Below, one piece after another: positions 45,369 through 55,976 of a stretch of 64,000 nt of DNA. The position numbers were made by a program, and so were the translations under genes. The notes under the pieces are model-generated. The model did not search any database and was not told the DNA's origin. It saw nothing but the letters and a program-made list of their open reading frames with translations. How positions within the stretch are numbered: position 1 is the stretch's first letter; each line of letters starts with the position of its first letter. The DNA comes from Rhodopseudomonas sp. AAP120 (GTDB lineage: Bacteria > Pseudomonadota > Alphaproteobacteria > Rhizobiales > Xanthobacteraceae): the NCBI RefSeq assembly GCF_001295845.1, contig NZ_LJIC01000170.1, positions 1-64,000 on the forward strand. Direction: 5' to 3'.

Positions 45369-47246
45369 TCACGACCCTTGCGGCTCGTCGAGCGCCGCGC
45401 TGGCTTCGAGCCATTGCTCTTCGGCCTTGTGCAGCGCCGCCTGGGCATTGGCGCGGGCGGTGGCGAGCTGGGCAGCTTGTTTGGGGTCGCGGGTGAACAG
45501 GTCCGGAATCGCAAGCGCAGCATCGATCTTCTCGATGATGCCGGTGATGCGCTCGATCTCGGATTCGGCGTCGGCGATGCGCTGCTTCAGTGGCACCGCT
45601 TTCTTGGCCCGCGGCTGCGCCGGCTTGGCTGCAGCGCCGCCGTCGCCGCGCTCCTTCGGATCGCGCGCGGGACGGCCGCCGCGCGACGACAGCACGGCGC
45701 GGCGATAATCGTCGAGATCGCCGTCATAGGGTTTGACCTTGTGATCGGCCACTACCCAGAGCTGATCGGCGCAGGCGTCGATCAGATAGCGGTCGTGCGA
45801 CACCATGATCACGGCGCCAGGAAAGTCGTTGATCGCCTCGGCGAGCGCCGCGCGGCTGTCGATGTCGAGATGGTTGGTCGGCTCGTCGAGGATGATCATG
45901 TTGGGGCCGAAGAAGGTCGCGAGCCCCAGCAACAAGCGCGCCTTCTCGCCGCCCGACAGACTCTTCACCAGCGTATCGGCGGCCTTGCCGGAAAAGCCCA
46001 TGGTGCCGGCCCGCGTCCGCACCTTGCTCTCCGGCGCATCCGGCATCAGCCGGCGGATGTGGTCGTAGGGCGAGCCGTCCGGGTTGAGTTCGTCGAGCTG
46101 GTGCTGCGCGAAGTACGCGACCGATAGTTTGTCGGCGCGGGTCACCGAGCCTGAGAACGGCGCCAGTCGATTGGCCAACAGCTTCACTAGCGTCGACTTG
46201 CCGTTGCCGTTGGCGCCGAGCAGTGCGATGCGATCGTCTGTGTCGACGCGCAGTGTGACGTTGCGCAGCACCGGATGCGCCGGATCGTAACCGACCGTGA
46301 CGTTGTCGGCCGCGAGGATCGGCGGCGACAGCGTCTTCTCCGGCGGGGTGAAGACGATGTCCGGCACGTCGTCGCTGACGAGGCGTGCGACCGGCTTCAT
46401 CTTCTCCAGCATCTTGACGCGCGACTGCGCCTGGCGCGCCTTCGAGGCCTTGGCCTTGAAGCGGTCGACGAACGCCTGCAGGTGCTTGCGCCGGGCTTCC
46501 TCGCGCTTGGCGTTCTTGGCGTCGAGCGCTTCCTTGTTGGCGCGGAATTCCGCGTAGGCCGAATAGGTGCCGCGAAAGTGCACCAGCCGGCCCCGGTCGA
46601 GATGCAGGATCTCATTCACCGAAGTATCGAGCAGGTCGCGGTCGTGGCTGATGACGATCACGGTGCGCGGATAGTTGGCGAGGTGATCCTCCAGCCACAG
46701 CGTGCCTTCGAGATCGAGGTAGTTGGTCGGCTCGTCGAGTAGCAGCAGGTCGGGCGCCGCGAACAGCGTCGCCGCCAGCGCCACCCGCATCCGCCAACCG
46801 CCGGAGAATTCCGAGCAGGAGCGTGCCTGGTCCGCCGCCGAGAAGCCGAGGCCGCTGAGGATCGCGGCGGCCCGCGCCGGGGCCGAATGCGCGTCGATAT
46901 CGACCAGCCGGGTCTGGATCTCCGCAATGCGGTGCGGATCGTGCGCGGTCGCGGCCTCCGCCAGCAGCGCGTGACGTTCGAGGTCGGCTTTCAGCACCAC
47001 TTCGATCAGCGTTTCGGGCCCGTTCGGTGCCTCCTGGGCAAGGCTGCCGACGGTCCAGCGCGGCGGCATGGTGATGCGGCCGGTCTCGGTCGCGAGCTCG
47101 CCGCGGATGGCGTGAAACAGCGTCGACTTGCCGGCGCCATTGCGGCCGATAAAGCCGACCCGGGCGCCGGGCGCGATCTGCACCGTGCTTTGGTCGATCA
47201 GCAGCCGTCCGGCGATCCGGACCGAAATGTCGGAGAGGGTGAGCAT
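45369..47246 (-). CDS. ABC-F family ATPase
   Basis: 625 residues with two ATPase domains and no membrane segments. Domain 1: GRNGAGKST near 36-44, SGGWRMRVALAATL, LLLLDEPTNYLD. Domain 2: GANGNGKST near 350, LSGGEKARLLLGLATF, MIILDEPTNHLD. A linker of the ABC-F type lies between and a coiled-coil C-terminus (about 545-620) follows. Closest to YheS/Uup. Such proteins act on the ribosome. Divergent from ndk with 163 bases between. Confidence 0.93.
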   Translation of the reverse strand: MLTLSDISVRIAGRLLIDQSTVQIAPGARVGFIGRNGAGKSTLFHAIRGELATETGRITMPPRWTVGSLAQEAPNGPETLIEVVLKADLERHALLAEAATAHDPHRIAEIQTRLVDIDAHSAPARAAAILSGLGFSAADQARSCSEFSGGWRMRVALAATLFAAPDLLLLDEPTNYLDLEGTLWLEDHLANYPRTVIVISHDRDLLDTSVNEILHLDRGRLVHFRGTYSAYAEFRANKEALDAKNAKREEARRKHLQAFVDRFKAKASKARQAQSRVKMLEKMKPVARLVSDDVPDIVFTPPEKTLSPPILAADNVTVGYDPAHPVLRNVTLRVDTDDRIALLGANGNGKSTLVKLLANRLAPFSGSVTRADKLSVAYFAQHQLDELNPDGSPYDHIRRLMPDAPESKVRTRAGTMGFSGKAADTLVKSLSGGEKARLLLGLATFFGPNMIILDEPTNHLDIDSRAALAEAINDFPGAVIMVSHDRYLIDACADQLWVVADHKVKPYDGDLDDYRRAVLSSRGGRPARDPKERGDGGAAAKPAQPRAKKAVPLKQRIADAESEIERITGIIEKIDAALAIPDLFTRDPKQAAQLATARANAQAALHKAEEQWLEASAALDEPQGS

Positions 47247-47409
47247 TGGCGGGTTTTGACCGGGACGGCGGCCAAAGGCAACCGGGGAGGCGGCGAATGT
47301 GAAGTCGGGCGCGATTCTGCCGGCTGCCGCAGGCTCCTGCTTGCCGGACCGCGGCCGCGCCGATATAAGCCGCGCAACTCACTCCAGCCCTAGCTTTCAA
47401 GGACCTTCC

Positions 47410-47832
47410 ATGGCGATTCAGCGCACTTTCTCGATCCTCAAGCCCGACGCGACCGAGCGCAACATCACCGGCGCGATCAACGCGCTGATCGAAAAGGCCG
47501 GCCTGCGCATCGTCGCGCAGAAGCGCATCCATATGACCCGCGGCCAGGCTGAGACCTTCTACGCCGTCCACAAGGAACGCCCGTTCTTCGGCGAGCTGGT
47601 GGATTTCATGACCTCCGGCCCGGTGGTGGTGCAGGTGCTCGAAGGCGAGGGGGCGATTGCCAAGTACCGCGACGTGATGGGCGCCACCGACCCGTCGAAG
47701 GCGGCCGACGGCACCATCCGCAAGCTGCACGCCAAGTCGATCGGCGAAAACTCGGTGCACGGCTCGGACGCTCCGGAAACCGCCGCGATCGAGATCGCGC
47801 AATTCTTCGCCGGCAACGAAATCGTCGGCTGA
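47410..47832 (+). CDS. ndk: Nucleoside diphosphate kinase
   Basis: 140 residues from ATG at 47410. Exchanges gamma-phosphates between nucleoside di- and triphosphates. The active-site His is in ENSVHGSDA near 117, and [12 protein letters not shown] and [14 protein letters not shown] are the family motifs. Full length for the family. Confidence 0.97.
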   Translation: MAIQRTFSILKPDATERNITGAINALIEKAGLRIVAQKRIHMTRGQAETFYAVHKERPFFGELVDFMTSGPVVVQVLEGEGAIAKYRDVMGATDPSKAADGTIRKLHAKSIGENSVHGSDAPETAAIEIAQFFAGNEIVG

Positions 47833-47847
47833 AGGTTATAATGACCA

Positions 47848-47885
47848 TGGTCGCGGCCCGCTGAAGAGCGGCCGCGGCCATTCTT
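47848..47885 (+). terminator. Probable terminator after ndk
   Basis: TGGTCGCGGCC (47848-47858) pairs with GGCCGCGGCCA (47870-47880), one G-T pair, followed by TTCTTC. It begins 16 bases after the ndk stop and precedes the next gene on the same strand. Confidence 0.6.
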
Positions 47886-47903
47886 CAAGCGCGGTGAGGG
47901 GCT

Positions 47904-48734
47904 GTGGATTGGGTTCTAAGCATCTTTGATCCCGCCGCCCTGTCAGGTCTGGTCGCCGAGTTCAAAAGCGACATCCATCAGCCTGCGTTCTGGCTCTCCG
48001 TCGGCAAAATCATCTGGATCAATGTTCTACTCTCCGGCGACAACGCGCTGGTGATCGCGCTCGCGTGCCGCGGCCTCAATGCCCAGCACCGGCTGTGGGG
48101 CATGATCCTCGGCGCGGGCGCCGCGGTTTTACTCCGCATCATCTTCACCGGCATCGTCGCCACCCTGATGGAGTGGCCTTATCTCAAGTTGATCGGCGGT
48201 CTTGCGCTGTTGGTGATCGCCGCCAAGCTGCTGGTGCCGGACGACGAAGACGAAGACAGCGTCAAGTCCGGCAAGCATCTATGGCACGCGGTGCAGATCG
48301 TCGTCGCCGCCGATATCATCATGAGCCTCGACAACGTGATCGCAGTGGCGGCCGCCGCCAATGGCAGTGTGCCGCTGCTGATCCTCGGCCTCGCAATCAG
48401 CGTGCCGCTGATCGTCGCCGGCGCGGCGCTCATCATGCTGGTTTTGGAGAAGCTACCGCTTTTGGTGTGGCTGGGCGCGGCGTTGCTCGGCTGGATCGCC
48501 GGCGAGGTGATCGCGACCGATCCGGCGATTCATCCACTGATGGTGGTGTTCGACGGCCCGGGCGCGCAGATCGACCGGCTGTTCCGGACGGTCGGGCTCA
48601 CCACCGATTTCGCAGTGCCGGGCAACGTCGGGGAATATCTGTTCGCGCTGCTCGGCGCGGTGCTGGTCCTGGTCGCCGGCGCCATCTGGCGGCGGGTCTC
48701 GCTCGGCGGCGCTGAGGCGGCCAAGCCGACCTGA
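47904..48734 (+). CDS. TerC/YjbE-family integral membrane protein
   Basis: 276 residues, GTG start. Hydrophobic throughout, with about seven membrane segments. The TerC-family acidic motifs are visible: INVLLSGDNALVIALACRGL near 38-57 and AADIIMSLDNVIAVAAAANG near 136-155. YjbE-like members are linked to metal ion (often Mn2+) export. The acidic loop DDEDEDSVK near 110 is cytoplasmic or periplasmic. Convergent with the Crp/Fnr gene. Confidence 0.85.
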   Translation: MDWVLSIFDPAALSGLVAEFKSDIHQPAFWLSVGKIIWINVLLSGDNALVIALACRGLNAQHRLWGMILGAGAAVLLRIIFTGIVATLMEWPYLKLIGGLALLVIAAKLLVPDDEDEDSVKSGKHLWHAVQIVVAADIIMSLDNVIAVAAAANGSVPLLILGLAISVPLIVAGAALIMLVLEKLPLLVWLGAALLGWIAGEVIATDPAIHPLMVVFDGPGAQIDRLFRTVGLTTDFAVPGNVGEYLFALLGAVLVLVAGAIWRRVSLGGAEAAKPT

Positions 48735-48807
48735 TCGTCCCCAGCGCGCGCATGGCGGTCCCCGGGAGGCAGAGACCCGCGCCGGCCTGGCGGCGCGGGG
48801 CAAGCGG

Positions 48808-49596
48808 TCACGCGGTTCCAGCGATGATGTCGTCCTGCCCGCCATGGCCATGGCTGCAACCGGCATGGGAGTGCCCGTCGTGGGTGTCCTGCGTCCATGC
48901 ATAAGCGTCGCGCACCACGCTGTAGCAATCACAGGCACGGTTTTCGAGGCCGGGACGGTCGATGACACGGACCGCACCGCGAGTCTTCTGCACGATACCC
49001 TCGGCTTCGAATTGCAGCAGGGCATTGGTGATGCTGGCGCGGCGCACGCCGAGGCTGGCGGCAAGCAGTTCGTGGGTGATGTGAAGAATATCGCTCTGAA
49101 TGCGGTCGTTGGCGAGCAGCAGCCAACGCGCCAGGCGCTGGTTGATCTCGTGGCGAGCCGCACACAGCACACTCTGGGTGTTCTGCGCGATCAAGGCCTG
49201 CACGTAGCGCAGTAGGTGCTCGCGGATATGTGGCCGGTCTGCCAGGACAGCGGTGAGGTCCGCTGCGGAAATGCGGAGAGCGGTTCCCGGCATCGAAGCG
49301 ATCGAACGCTGCGAAGCGATCGGGCTGCCGAGCACCACAGGAACGCCGACGTAGCCGAACACACCGACCATCGCGGTCTCGACATAGTCGGTGCGGGTTC
49401 CGGCGACCTGCGAGACGAGACCTTGCTCTATGAAGTGCACGTATTCGACGCGGCGGTTGGCTTCCTGCAGCACGGCCCGGCCCCTGAAATCGACGGGACG
49501 GAGCATCGGCTGGAGCGCCAGCAGATCATCCGGCGGCAACTGCGCCAGAATGCGGTTCTTAACCGTGATGGGGGAACTTTGAATGTCGCTGGACAC
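48808..49596 (-). CDS. Crp/Fnr-family regulator with His/Cys-rich tail
   Basis: 262 residues from GTG at 49594-49596, which has AAGGAG 13 bases upstream; the frame is open to an ATG at 49698. Cyclic-nucleotide-like domain (FIEQGLVSQVAG, then PVVLGSPIASQRSIA), then a winged helix (HITHELLAASLGVRRASITNALLQFEAEGIVQ). It lacks the FNR cysteine cluster, so it is not an oxygen sensor of that type. The last 30 residues are unusual, with CDCYSVVRDAYAW and HDGHSHAGCSHGHGG, a likely metal-binding tail. It converges on a TerC-family metal gene. Confidence 0.88.
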   Translation of the reverse strand: MSSDIQSSPITVKNRILAQLPPDDLLALQPMLRPVDFRGRAVLQEANRRVEYVHFIEQGLVSQVAGTRTDYVETAMVGVFGYVGVPVVLGSPIASQRSIASMPGTALRISAADLTAVLADRPHIREHLLRYVQALIAQNTQSVLCAARHEINQRLARWLLLANDRIQSDILHITHELLAASLGVRRASITNALLQFEAEGIVQKTRGAVRVIDRPGLENRACDCYSVVRDAYAWTQDTHDGHSHAGCSHGHGGQDDIIAGTA

Positions 49597-50102
49597 GATC
49601 AGGACGGTCTCCTTGCGCGCGGGTGAGTGGAGGGCGAAGGGAACCGGCGCAGCCGATTCATGGACGGGACAGTAGTCAACTGTACGGTGCATGAACATCG
49701 CGGCAGCTGTTCAAAATTGTCGCATGTTATGGAACCCGCACCGATCTTCCGCGCACGGCCCTCTCGCACGCCTGCACGATTGCCGCCTGTTTTTCGATCA
49801 TTTCGACCGGAAATCGGACGGTGTCGCGCATTCTGCGCGTCATGCCGCGGAGCAGCATGGCGATGCGCCGACGGAGTAATCAGTTCAACTATCCGGCGCA
49901 ACCAATCGGCGCTTATTTCTGCAGCACGCGCAAGACTTGCTAAGCCTACAAAATCGTGTTGCAATTGATGCGCATTCGGAGTTGGGCCGTTCGGCTTTGA
50001 TGTTTCGTGACTTGGAAATTCAGCAGGCCTTGGGTCGCCGTGTGTGGCGTGGCACGCAGTTAGCGCGCCGCGTCTTTTTTATGTCCAGACAGGAGACAGG
50101 CG
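49597..50102. other. Divergent upstream region of the Crp/Fnr and cold-shock genes
   Basis: 506 bases without a supported gene; short frames lack ribosome-binding sites. The right end probably includes a long leader for the cold-shock gene, since cold-shock transcripts usually have 5' leaders of over 100 bases. An AGGAGA ribosome-binding site ends 6 bases before the ATG at 50103. Confidence 0.45.
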
Positions 50103-50306
50103 ATGCACAAGGGCACCGTCAAATGGTTCAACCCGACCAAGGGTTACGGCTTCATTCGTCCGACCACCGGTGACAAGGACGTATTCGTCCACATTTCCGC
50201 TGTCGAGCGCGCCGGGTTAAGTACGCTGAACGAAAACCAGAGCATCGAGTACGATCTGGTCGAGAACCGCGGCAAGACGTCGGCGGAGAACTTGAAGGTC
50301 TCCTGA
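50103..50306 (+). CDS. Cold-shock protein, CspA family
   Basis: 67 residues. A single cold-shock domain: GTVKWFNPTKGYGFIRP carries RNP1 (KGYGFI), and DVFVHISAVERAG carries RNP2 (VFVHI). It binds single-stranded RNA and DNA as an RNA chaperone. The ATG at 50103 has an AGGAGA site. Several paralogues are usual in these genomes. Confidence 0.96.
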   Translation: MHKGTVKWFNPTKGYGFIRPTTGDKDVFVHISAVERAGLSTLNENQSIEYDLVENRGKTSAENLKVS

Positions 50307-50362
50307 TAGGTGCTCTTCCCGGCGCGTGCGGACGTGTGGCGATCCGCACTTCGCGCTGGCCT

Positions 50363-51013
50363 TCACTCTGGGACGATCAGCGCCTGATCATTGACGGCAT
50401 TCGAGGTCGATTTGCAAAGGTCGCCTTCGAACCGCGTGCGGCCGGAGGCCACCAGCTGTAGCGCCTTGGGATAGATGCGGTGCTCGACCGCGAGGACGCG
50501 AGCCGCCAACGCATCTGCCGTGTCGTCGTCGTGCACCGGCACTGCACCTTGCATCACGATCGGACCAGCGTCCGTTTCGGCGATGACGAAATGCACCGTC
50601 GCGCCGGAGATCTTGACGCCGGCGCGCAGCGCCTGGCCGTGCGGATCGAGCCCGGGAAACGACGGCAGCAGCGACGGATGAATGTTCAGCATCCGGCCAT
50701 TCCAATGGTTCACGAAATCTGCCGTGAACAGCCGCATGAAGCCACCGAGGCAGATCAGCTCGATGTTGCGCTCGTCGAGCGCGGCCTGCAGTACGGCTTC
50801 GAAACCGGCGCGGTCCTTACCGAACGGCTTGCTCTCGATCACCAGCGTGTCGATCCCGCTGCGCTGTGCGATCGCTAGACCGCCGGCGCTGGCCGTGTTC
50901 GAAATCACCACGGCGATCTCGGCCGGAAATCCATCCTCGGCGGCGGCTTCGATCAACGCGGCCATATTGGACCCGCGCCCGGAAATCAGGATGGCGACAC
51001 GACGCTTGCTCAC
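50363..51013 (-). CDS. purN: Phosphoribosylglycinamide formyltransferase
   Basis: 216 residues from GTG at 51011-51013, 4 bases after purM; an ATG at 51046 would overlap purM. PurN transfers a formyl group from 10-formyl-tetrahydrofolate to GAR in purine synthesis. Family motifs are RVAILISGRGSNMAALIEA, the catalytic MLNIHPSLLPSFPGLDPHGQAL (Asn and His), and VHFVIAETDAGPIVMQGAV with the essential Asp. Confidence 0.96.
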   Translation of the reverse strand: MSKRRVAILISGRGSNMAALIEAAAEDGFPAEIAVVISNTASAGGLAIAQRSGIDTLVIESKPFGKDRAGFEAVLQAALDERNIELICLGGFMRLFTADFVNHWNGRMLNIHPSLLPSFPGLDPHGQALRAGVKISGATVHFVIAETDAGPIVMQGAVPVHDDDTADALAARVLAVEHRIYPKALQLVASGRTRFEGDLCKSTSNAVNDQALIVPE

Positions 51014-51017
51014 GGCA

Positions 51018-52091
51018 TCACCACGACAGATCGAGGTGACCATCATAGACGACGCGATGTTCGCCCTTGGCGGCGATCACTTGTCCGAGCAGATGCACGC
51101 TTTCGCCGGTGCTGGTCAGGGCTTCGGTCACGGAGTCGACCGCGTCGGCTTTAACGATCGCGATCATGCCGATGCCGCAGTTGAAGGTGCGCAGCAGTTC
51201 GAGCTCAGCGATCTCGCCTTGCTCGGCCAGCCATTTGAACACCGGCAGCACAGGCAGTCGCGGCAGGTCGATGCCGACGCCGAGATGCTTCGGCAGGACG
51301 CGCGGGATGTTGTCGGTGAAGCCGCCGCCGGTGATATGCGCCAGCCCCTTGATCGCGCCGGTGGTGCGGATGGCGTGCAGGCAGGATTTCACGTAGAGCC
51401 GCGTCGGCGCCAGCAGCGCTCCGCCGAGCGTCATGACCGGCGAGAAAGGCGCCTGCGCGTCATAGGGCAGACCGGACTTCTCGACGATCTTGCGCACCAG
51501 CGAGAAGCCGTTGGAGTGCACGCCGGAGGAGGCGAGGCCGATCACCGCGTCGCCTTCGGCGATGTCGGGGGATGGCAGCAGCGTGCCGCGCTCGGCAGCG
51601 CCGACCGCGAAGCCGGCGAGGTCATAGTCGCCGTCCTTGTAGAGGCCCGGCATTTCGGCGGTCTCGCCGCCGATCAGCGCGCAGCCGGATTCCCGGCAGC
51701 CTTCGGCGACGCCGGCGATGATCTCGGCGGTCGCCTCGGGATCGAGCTTGCCGCAGGCGAAGTAGTCGAGAAAGAACAGCGGCTCGGCGCCCTGGACGAC
51801 GAGGTCGTTGACCGACATCGCCACCAGATCGACGCCGATGCCAGCGTGCAGCTTGGCTTCGATCGCGACCTTGATCTTGGTGCCGACCCCGTCGGTCGCC
51901 GCCACCAAAACCGGATCCTTGAAGCCGGCGGCCTTGAGGTCGAACAGGCCGCCGAAGCCGCCGATCTCGGAATCGGCGCCGGCCCGCGCGGTCGCCCGCA
52001 CCATCGGCTTGATCAGGTCGACGAGACGATTGCCGGCGTCGATGTCGACGCCTGAATCGGCGTAGGTGAGGCCGTGCTTGCGCTCGGTCAT
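51018..52091 (-). CDS. purM: Phosphoribosylformylglycinamidine cyclo-ligase
   Basis: 357 residues from the ATG at 52089-52091 ([20 protein letters not shown]); the longer frame to 52145 is not family-like. PurM makes AIR from FGAM with ATP. Motifs: [49 protein letters not shown]. Located before purN as in most proteobacteria and divergent from pgsA-type gene. Confidence 0.97.
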   Translation of the reverse strand: MTERKHGLTYADSGVDIDAGNRLVDLIKPMVRATARAGADSEIGGFGGLFDLKAAGFKDPVLVAATDGVGTKIKVAIEAKLHAGIGVDLVAMSVNDLVVQGAEPLFFLDYFACGKLDPEATAEIIAGVAEGCRESGCALIGGETAEMPGLYKDGDYDLAGFAVGAAERGTLLPSPDIAEGDAVIGLASSGVHSNGFSLVRKIVEKSGLPYDAQAPFSPVMTLGGALLAPTRLYVKSCLHAIRTTGAIKGLAHITGGGFTDNIPRVLPKHLGVGIDLPRLPVLPVFKWLAEQGEIAELELLRTFNCGIGMIAIVKADAVDSVTEALTSTGESVHLLGQVIAAKGEHRVVYDGHLDLSW

Positions 52092-52270
52092 GGCCGGCTC
52101 CTGCAGAAAAAGGCGCTGCGCGGCAGGCGTGCCGCCCGGCATCAAGCCGCCGCCATTGGTGACCGCCGGTCGCGCTAGACCTAAGTCCCGCTTGTTCGCG
52201 CCCGAACGATGGTTTTGGGGTGGTTACGTCGGATTTCGCCGGCGCGCAATGGCTCGCAAGCTGACCCAGC

Positions 52271-52900
52271 ATGGTCTATGTAGACAACCGGCCCCGGCTG
52301 CCGTGGAAACTTCGTGAGTTTGGCCGGATCTGGGGTGCAAGCCGGGACCGTCGCGTGAGCATTCCGAATATTATTACGCTTGTTCGTATTCTGCTGGTGC
52401 CGGTCATTGTCTGGGCGATCGCGTCGAATGAAATGGCGGTGGCGTTCGCGATCTTCGTCATCGCTGGCGTGAGCGATGCCGTCGACGGCTTCCTTGCCAA
52501 GCGGTTCAACATGGCAAGCGAACTCGGCGCGCTGCTCGACCCGCTGGCTGACAAGGCGCTGCTTGTCTCGATCTACGTCTCGCTCGGGATCTGGGGCGCG
52601 ATTCCGCGCTGGCTCGTGATCCTGGTTGTGTCGCGCGACATCATGATCGTCGGCGCCGTGATCGTGTCGTGGCTGTTCGGCAAGCCGGTGCCGATGAAAC
52701 CGCTGATGGTCTCGAAACTGAACACCGTGGCGCAGGTCGGGTTCGCCGCACTCGTGCTCGGCACGCTCGGCTTCGGGATCGAGCCGGCGCCCTACGACGT
52801 TATTCTCATGGTCCTGGTGACGGTCTTGACCTTGCTTTCGGTCTCCCTCTATCTCGTGGAGTGGACGCGGCACATGAGCACGATCGAGCCTGGTCGCTGA
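52271..52900 (+). CDS. pgsA: CDP-alcohol phosphatidyltransferase, PgsA-like
   Basis: 209 residues from ATG at 52271, or 181 from GTG at 52355 (SIPNIITLVRILLVPVI), where family similarity begins; the start is uncertain. The CDP-alcohol transferase signature DAVDGFLAKRFNMASELGALLDPLADK is complete. About five membrane segments follow the type of PgsA, which makes phosphatidylglycerol-phosphate. Next to hdaA. Confidence 0.88.
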   Translation: MVYVDNRPRLPWKLREFGRIWGASRDRRVSIPNIITLVRILLVPVIVWAIASNEMAVAFAIFVIAGVSDAVDGFLAKRFNMASELGALLDPLADKALLVSIYVSLGIWGAIPRWLVILVVSRDIMIVGAVIVSWLFGKPVPMKPLMVSKLNTVAQVGFAALVLGTLGFGIEPAPYDVILMVLVTVLTLLSVSLYLVEWTRHMSTIEPGR

Positions 52901-52947
52901 CACGCGTCGGCCGGTCGCGACACGCGGGCCGGCATGGAGCGACCCCC

Positions 52948-53625
52948 GTGGCAGTCAGCGTACAACCCCGACAACTGGCCCTGGACCTGCCGCACGGCGA
53001 AAGCCTGTCGCGCGAGGATTTCCTCGAGGGGACGGCGAATACCGCGGCGCTCAAACTGATCGAGAGCTGGCCGGACTGGCCGAACCGGATCATGCTGCTG
53101 GTCGGTCCAGAAGGCAGCGGCAAGAGCCATCTGGCCTCGATCTGGGCCGAACTGGCCGGCGCCAGGTCGACCTCGGCACATGCGCTGACGCCAGCGAATG
53201 TGCCTGGAGAACTCGCTACCGGCGCGCTGGTGGTCGAGGACTTGGTCCCGGGAAGCTTCGATGAGCGGGCCCTGTTCCATCTCATCAACCTGGCACGCGA
53301 GGATGAGGCCTTCGTCCTGATCACCGCGCGCTTGGCGCCATCGGCATTTCCGCCGGAACTGCGCGACCTGCGCTCGCGGCTGCGTGCCGTGCCGGTCGTC
53401 AGCCTGCTGGCGCCCGACGACGCGCTGTTTCGGGCTTTGATCGTCAAGTTCTGTGCCGACCGACAGATGAGTATCGATGCCAACCTGGTCGGCTATCTGG
53501 CCAAGCGGATCGACCGCTCCTTCGCGGCAGCGCGCCGGACGGTGGAACTGCTCGATACTGAAGCGTTGCGCCTCGGGCGGCCCGTGACGCGCGCGCTCGC
53601 CGCAGAGGTTCTGCGCGAGGGCTGA
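52948..53625 (+). CDS. hdaA: DnaA-regulatory AAA+ protein HdaA
   Basis: 225 residues from GTG at 52948. The N-terminus has a clamp-binding motif, RQLALDLP (residues 8-15), the feature by which Hda/HdaA attaches to the DNA polymerase beta clamp. A short AAA+ domain follows with Walker [11 protein letters not shown] near 47-56 and Walker B-like LVVEDL. With clamp and DNA it promotes ATP hydrolysis by DnaA and stops over-initiation. It lacks the DnaA DNA-binding domain. Longer frames from 52669 overlap pgsA and are shadows. Confidence 0.88.
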   Translation: MAVSVQPRQLALDLPHGESLSREDFLEGTANTAALKLIESWPDWPNRIMLLVGPEGSGKSHLASIWAELAGARSTSAHALTPANVPGELATGALVVEDLVPGSFDERALFHLINLAREDEAFVLITARLAPSAFPPELRDLRSRLRAVPVVSLLAPDDALFRALIVKFCADRQMSIDANLVGYLAKRIDRSFAAARRTVELLDTEALRLGRPVTRALAAEVLREG

Positions 53626-53762
53626 ACGCCGGGGTGCGCCGGCGCCGCTTGACGACATGTTCTGCGCGCCGCTCAATGTCATGGAAACGTCTTACGTTTG
53701 CAGCATTGTCGCGCCGCCGCGCTGCGGTATCCCGCTCGTTAGGACAGTGGACCCGATTTCTC

Positions 53763-55964
53763 ATGGAATCCGACCAAATCATTACAATAGAAGAGAAAAA
53801 AGGCGAGGCCGAGCCGGCTTCGGTGGTGGCGGCCGGACCGGAGCGGTTCATCAATCGCGAGCTGTCCTGGCTGCATTTCAATCGCCGGGTGCTCGAAGAA
53901 TCGGTGAATCCGCACCACCCGGTGCTTGAGCGCGTCCGCTTTCTGTCGATTTCCGCCAACAATCTCGATGAATTCTTCATGGTCCGCGTCGCCGGCATCA
54001 AGGCGCAGGTCCGCGAAGGCATCACCGAACGCAGCCCCGACGGGCTGACCCCTGCCGAGCAATTGGTGCTGATCAACGAGGCGGTGTCTCGTCTGGCCGC
54101 GGACCAGCAGGCGATCTGGCGGGACCTTCGCGGCGTCCTTGCGGAAAGCGGGATCCTTCTGCTGGATGGCCGCGATTGCAACAAAGCGGAACGGACCTGG
54201 ATCGAGGATCATTTCCTCCACAACATTTTCCCGCTGCTGACCCCGCTGGCGATCGATCCGGCGCATCCGTTCCCGTTCATCCCCAGCCTCGGCTTCACCA
54301 TCGGGCTGCAGCTCTCCCGGATCACCGACGGCAGGGCGATGAATGCGCTGATCCGTATGCCCGGCAAGATCGACCGCTTCATCCGCCTGCCGCCGAACGG
54401 CAAGGACCAGAACGTCAGGCTGATCACGCTCGAGCAGGCGACCTCCTTGTTCATCGGACGGCTTTTCCCGGGCTATCTGGTCAAGGGGCAGGGGTCGTTC
54501 CGAGTGATCCGCGACAGCGAGCTCGAAATCGAGGAAGAGGCAGAGGACCTCGTCCGACTGTTCGAGACCGCGCTGAAGCGCCGCCGCCGCGGATCGGTGA
54601 TCCGGTTGGAAGTCGACGCTACGATGCCGGAAGAACTGCGCGCATTCGTGCAGCGCGCGCTGACCACGTCCGATGACGAGGTACTGCTGGTCGACGGCGT
54701 GCTGGCGATGAACGAGCTCTCCCAACTGACCCGCGTCGATCGCCCCGATCTCGAATTCCCGCCTTACGTGCCGCGGCATCCGGAGCGGGTGCGCGAACAT
54801 GGCGGCGATATCTTTGCGGCGATCCGGCAGAAGGACCTGATCGTCCATCACCCCTACGAGTCGTTCGACGTGGTTGTACAGTTCCTGCAGCATGCAACGC
54901 GCGATCCGGACGTGGTGGCGATCAAGCAGACGCTGTACCGCACCTCCAACAACTCGCCGATCGTCCGCGCGCTCGCCGAAGCCGCGGAGGCCGGCAAGTC
55001 GGTCACCGCGCTGGTCGAACTGAAGGCGCGGTTCGACGAGGAAGCAAACATCCGCTGGGCGCGCGATCTCGAACGCGCAGGCGTGCAGGTGGTGTACGGA
55101 TTCCTGCAACTCAAGACTCACGCCAAGCTGTCGCTGGTCGTGCGCCGCGAGGGCGGCAGCCTGACGACGTATGTGCACACCGGTACGGGTAATTATCACC
55201 CGGTCACGGCGCGTATTTATACGGACCTGTCATACTTCACGTCCGATCCGATCATCGGCCGCGACGCTGCCCGGGTGTTCAACTACATCACCGGCTACGC
55301 CGAGCCGAGCGACATCGAAAAGATGGCGGTGTCACCGTTGACGCTGCGCAAACGGATGCTCGAGCACATCCACGGCGAGACGATGTTCGCCCGCCATGGC
55401 AAACCCGCCGCGATCTGGCTCAAAATGAACGCACTGGTCGATCCGGACATCATCGACGCGTTGTATGAAGCCTCGCGGGCCGGCGTCTCGGTCGATCTGA
55501 TCGTACGCGGCATCTGCTGCCTGCGCCCCGGCGTGCCCGGGCTGTCTGAGAACATCCGTGTCAAATCGATCATCGGGCGCTTTCTGGAGCACGGCCGGGT
55601 GTATTGCTTCGGCAACGGTCACGGCCTGCCGAGCGCCAAGGCTTCGGTCTACATCTCGTCTGCCGACATGATGCCCCGTAACCTCGACCGCCGGGTCGAG
55701 ATCCTGTGCCCGTTGCAGAACCCGACGGTTCACCAGCAGGTGCTGGAACAGATTATGGTGGCGAACCTGAAGGATACCGAGCAGAGCTGGCAATTGTTGC
55801 CGGACGGATCGTCCACGCGTATGAAGGCGGCGAAGGGCGAGGAGCCTTTCAATGTGCACAACTACTTCATGACCAATCCGAGTCTGTCAGGCCGTGGAAA
55901 GTCGCTCAAGGAATCCTCGCCGCGGCGCCTTACGCGCCGTTCGGAGCGCAACACCTCCACTTGA
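53763..55964 (+). CDS. ppk: Polyphosphate kinase 1
   Basis: 733 residues from ATG at 53763; a longer frame from 53634 is not family-like. Ppk1 makes polyphosphate from ATP. Motifs: [19 protein letters not shown] near 23, [32 protein letters not shown], and [25 protein letters not shown] with the phosphohistidine region. The ppx gene starts 12 bases later. Confidence 0.97.
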   Translation: MESDQIITIEEKKGEAEPASVVAAGPERFINRELSWLHFNRRVLEESVNPHHPVLERVRFLSISANNLDEFFMVRVAGIKAQVREGITERSPDGLTPAEQLVLINEAVSRLAADQQAIWRDLRGVLAESGILLLDGRDCNKAERTWIEDHFLHNIFPLLTPLAIDPAHPFPFIPSLGFTIGLQLSRITDGRAMNALIRMPGKIDRFIRLPPNGKDQNVRLITLEQATSLFIGRLFPGYLVKGQGSFRVIRDSELEIEEEAEDLVRLFETALKRRRRGSVIRLEVDATMPEELRAFVQRALTTSDDEVLLVDGVLAMNELSQLTRVDRPDLEFPPYVPRHPERVREHGGDIFAAIRQKDLIVHHPYESFDVVVQFLQHATRDPDVVAIKQTLYRTSNNSPIVRALAEAAEAGKSVTALVELKARFDEEANIRWARDLERAGVQVVYGFLQLKTHAKLSLVVRREGGSLTTYVHTGTGNYHPVTARIYTDLSYFTSDPIIGRDAARVFNYITGYAEPSDIEKMAVSPLTLRKRMLEHIHGETMFARHGKPAAIWLKMNALVDPDIIDALYEASRAGVSVDLIVRGICCLRPGVPGLSENIRVKSIIGRFLEHGRVYCFGNGHGLPSAKASVYISSADMMPRNLDRRVEILCPLQNPTVHQQVLEQIMVANLKDTEQSWQLLPDGSSTRMKAAKGEEPFNVHNYFMTNPSLSGRGKSLKESSPRRLTRRSERNTST

Positions 55965-55976
55965 GGAACAGCGACG

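Noticed and set aside
53739-55199. 486-codon minus-strand frame opposite ppk
   Set aside because: Antisense shadow of a fully motif-supported polyphosphate kinase.
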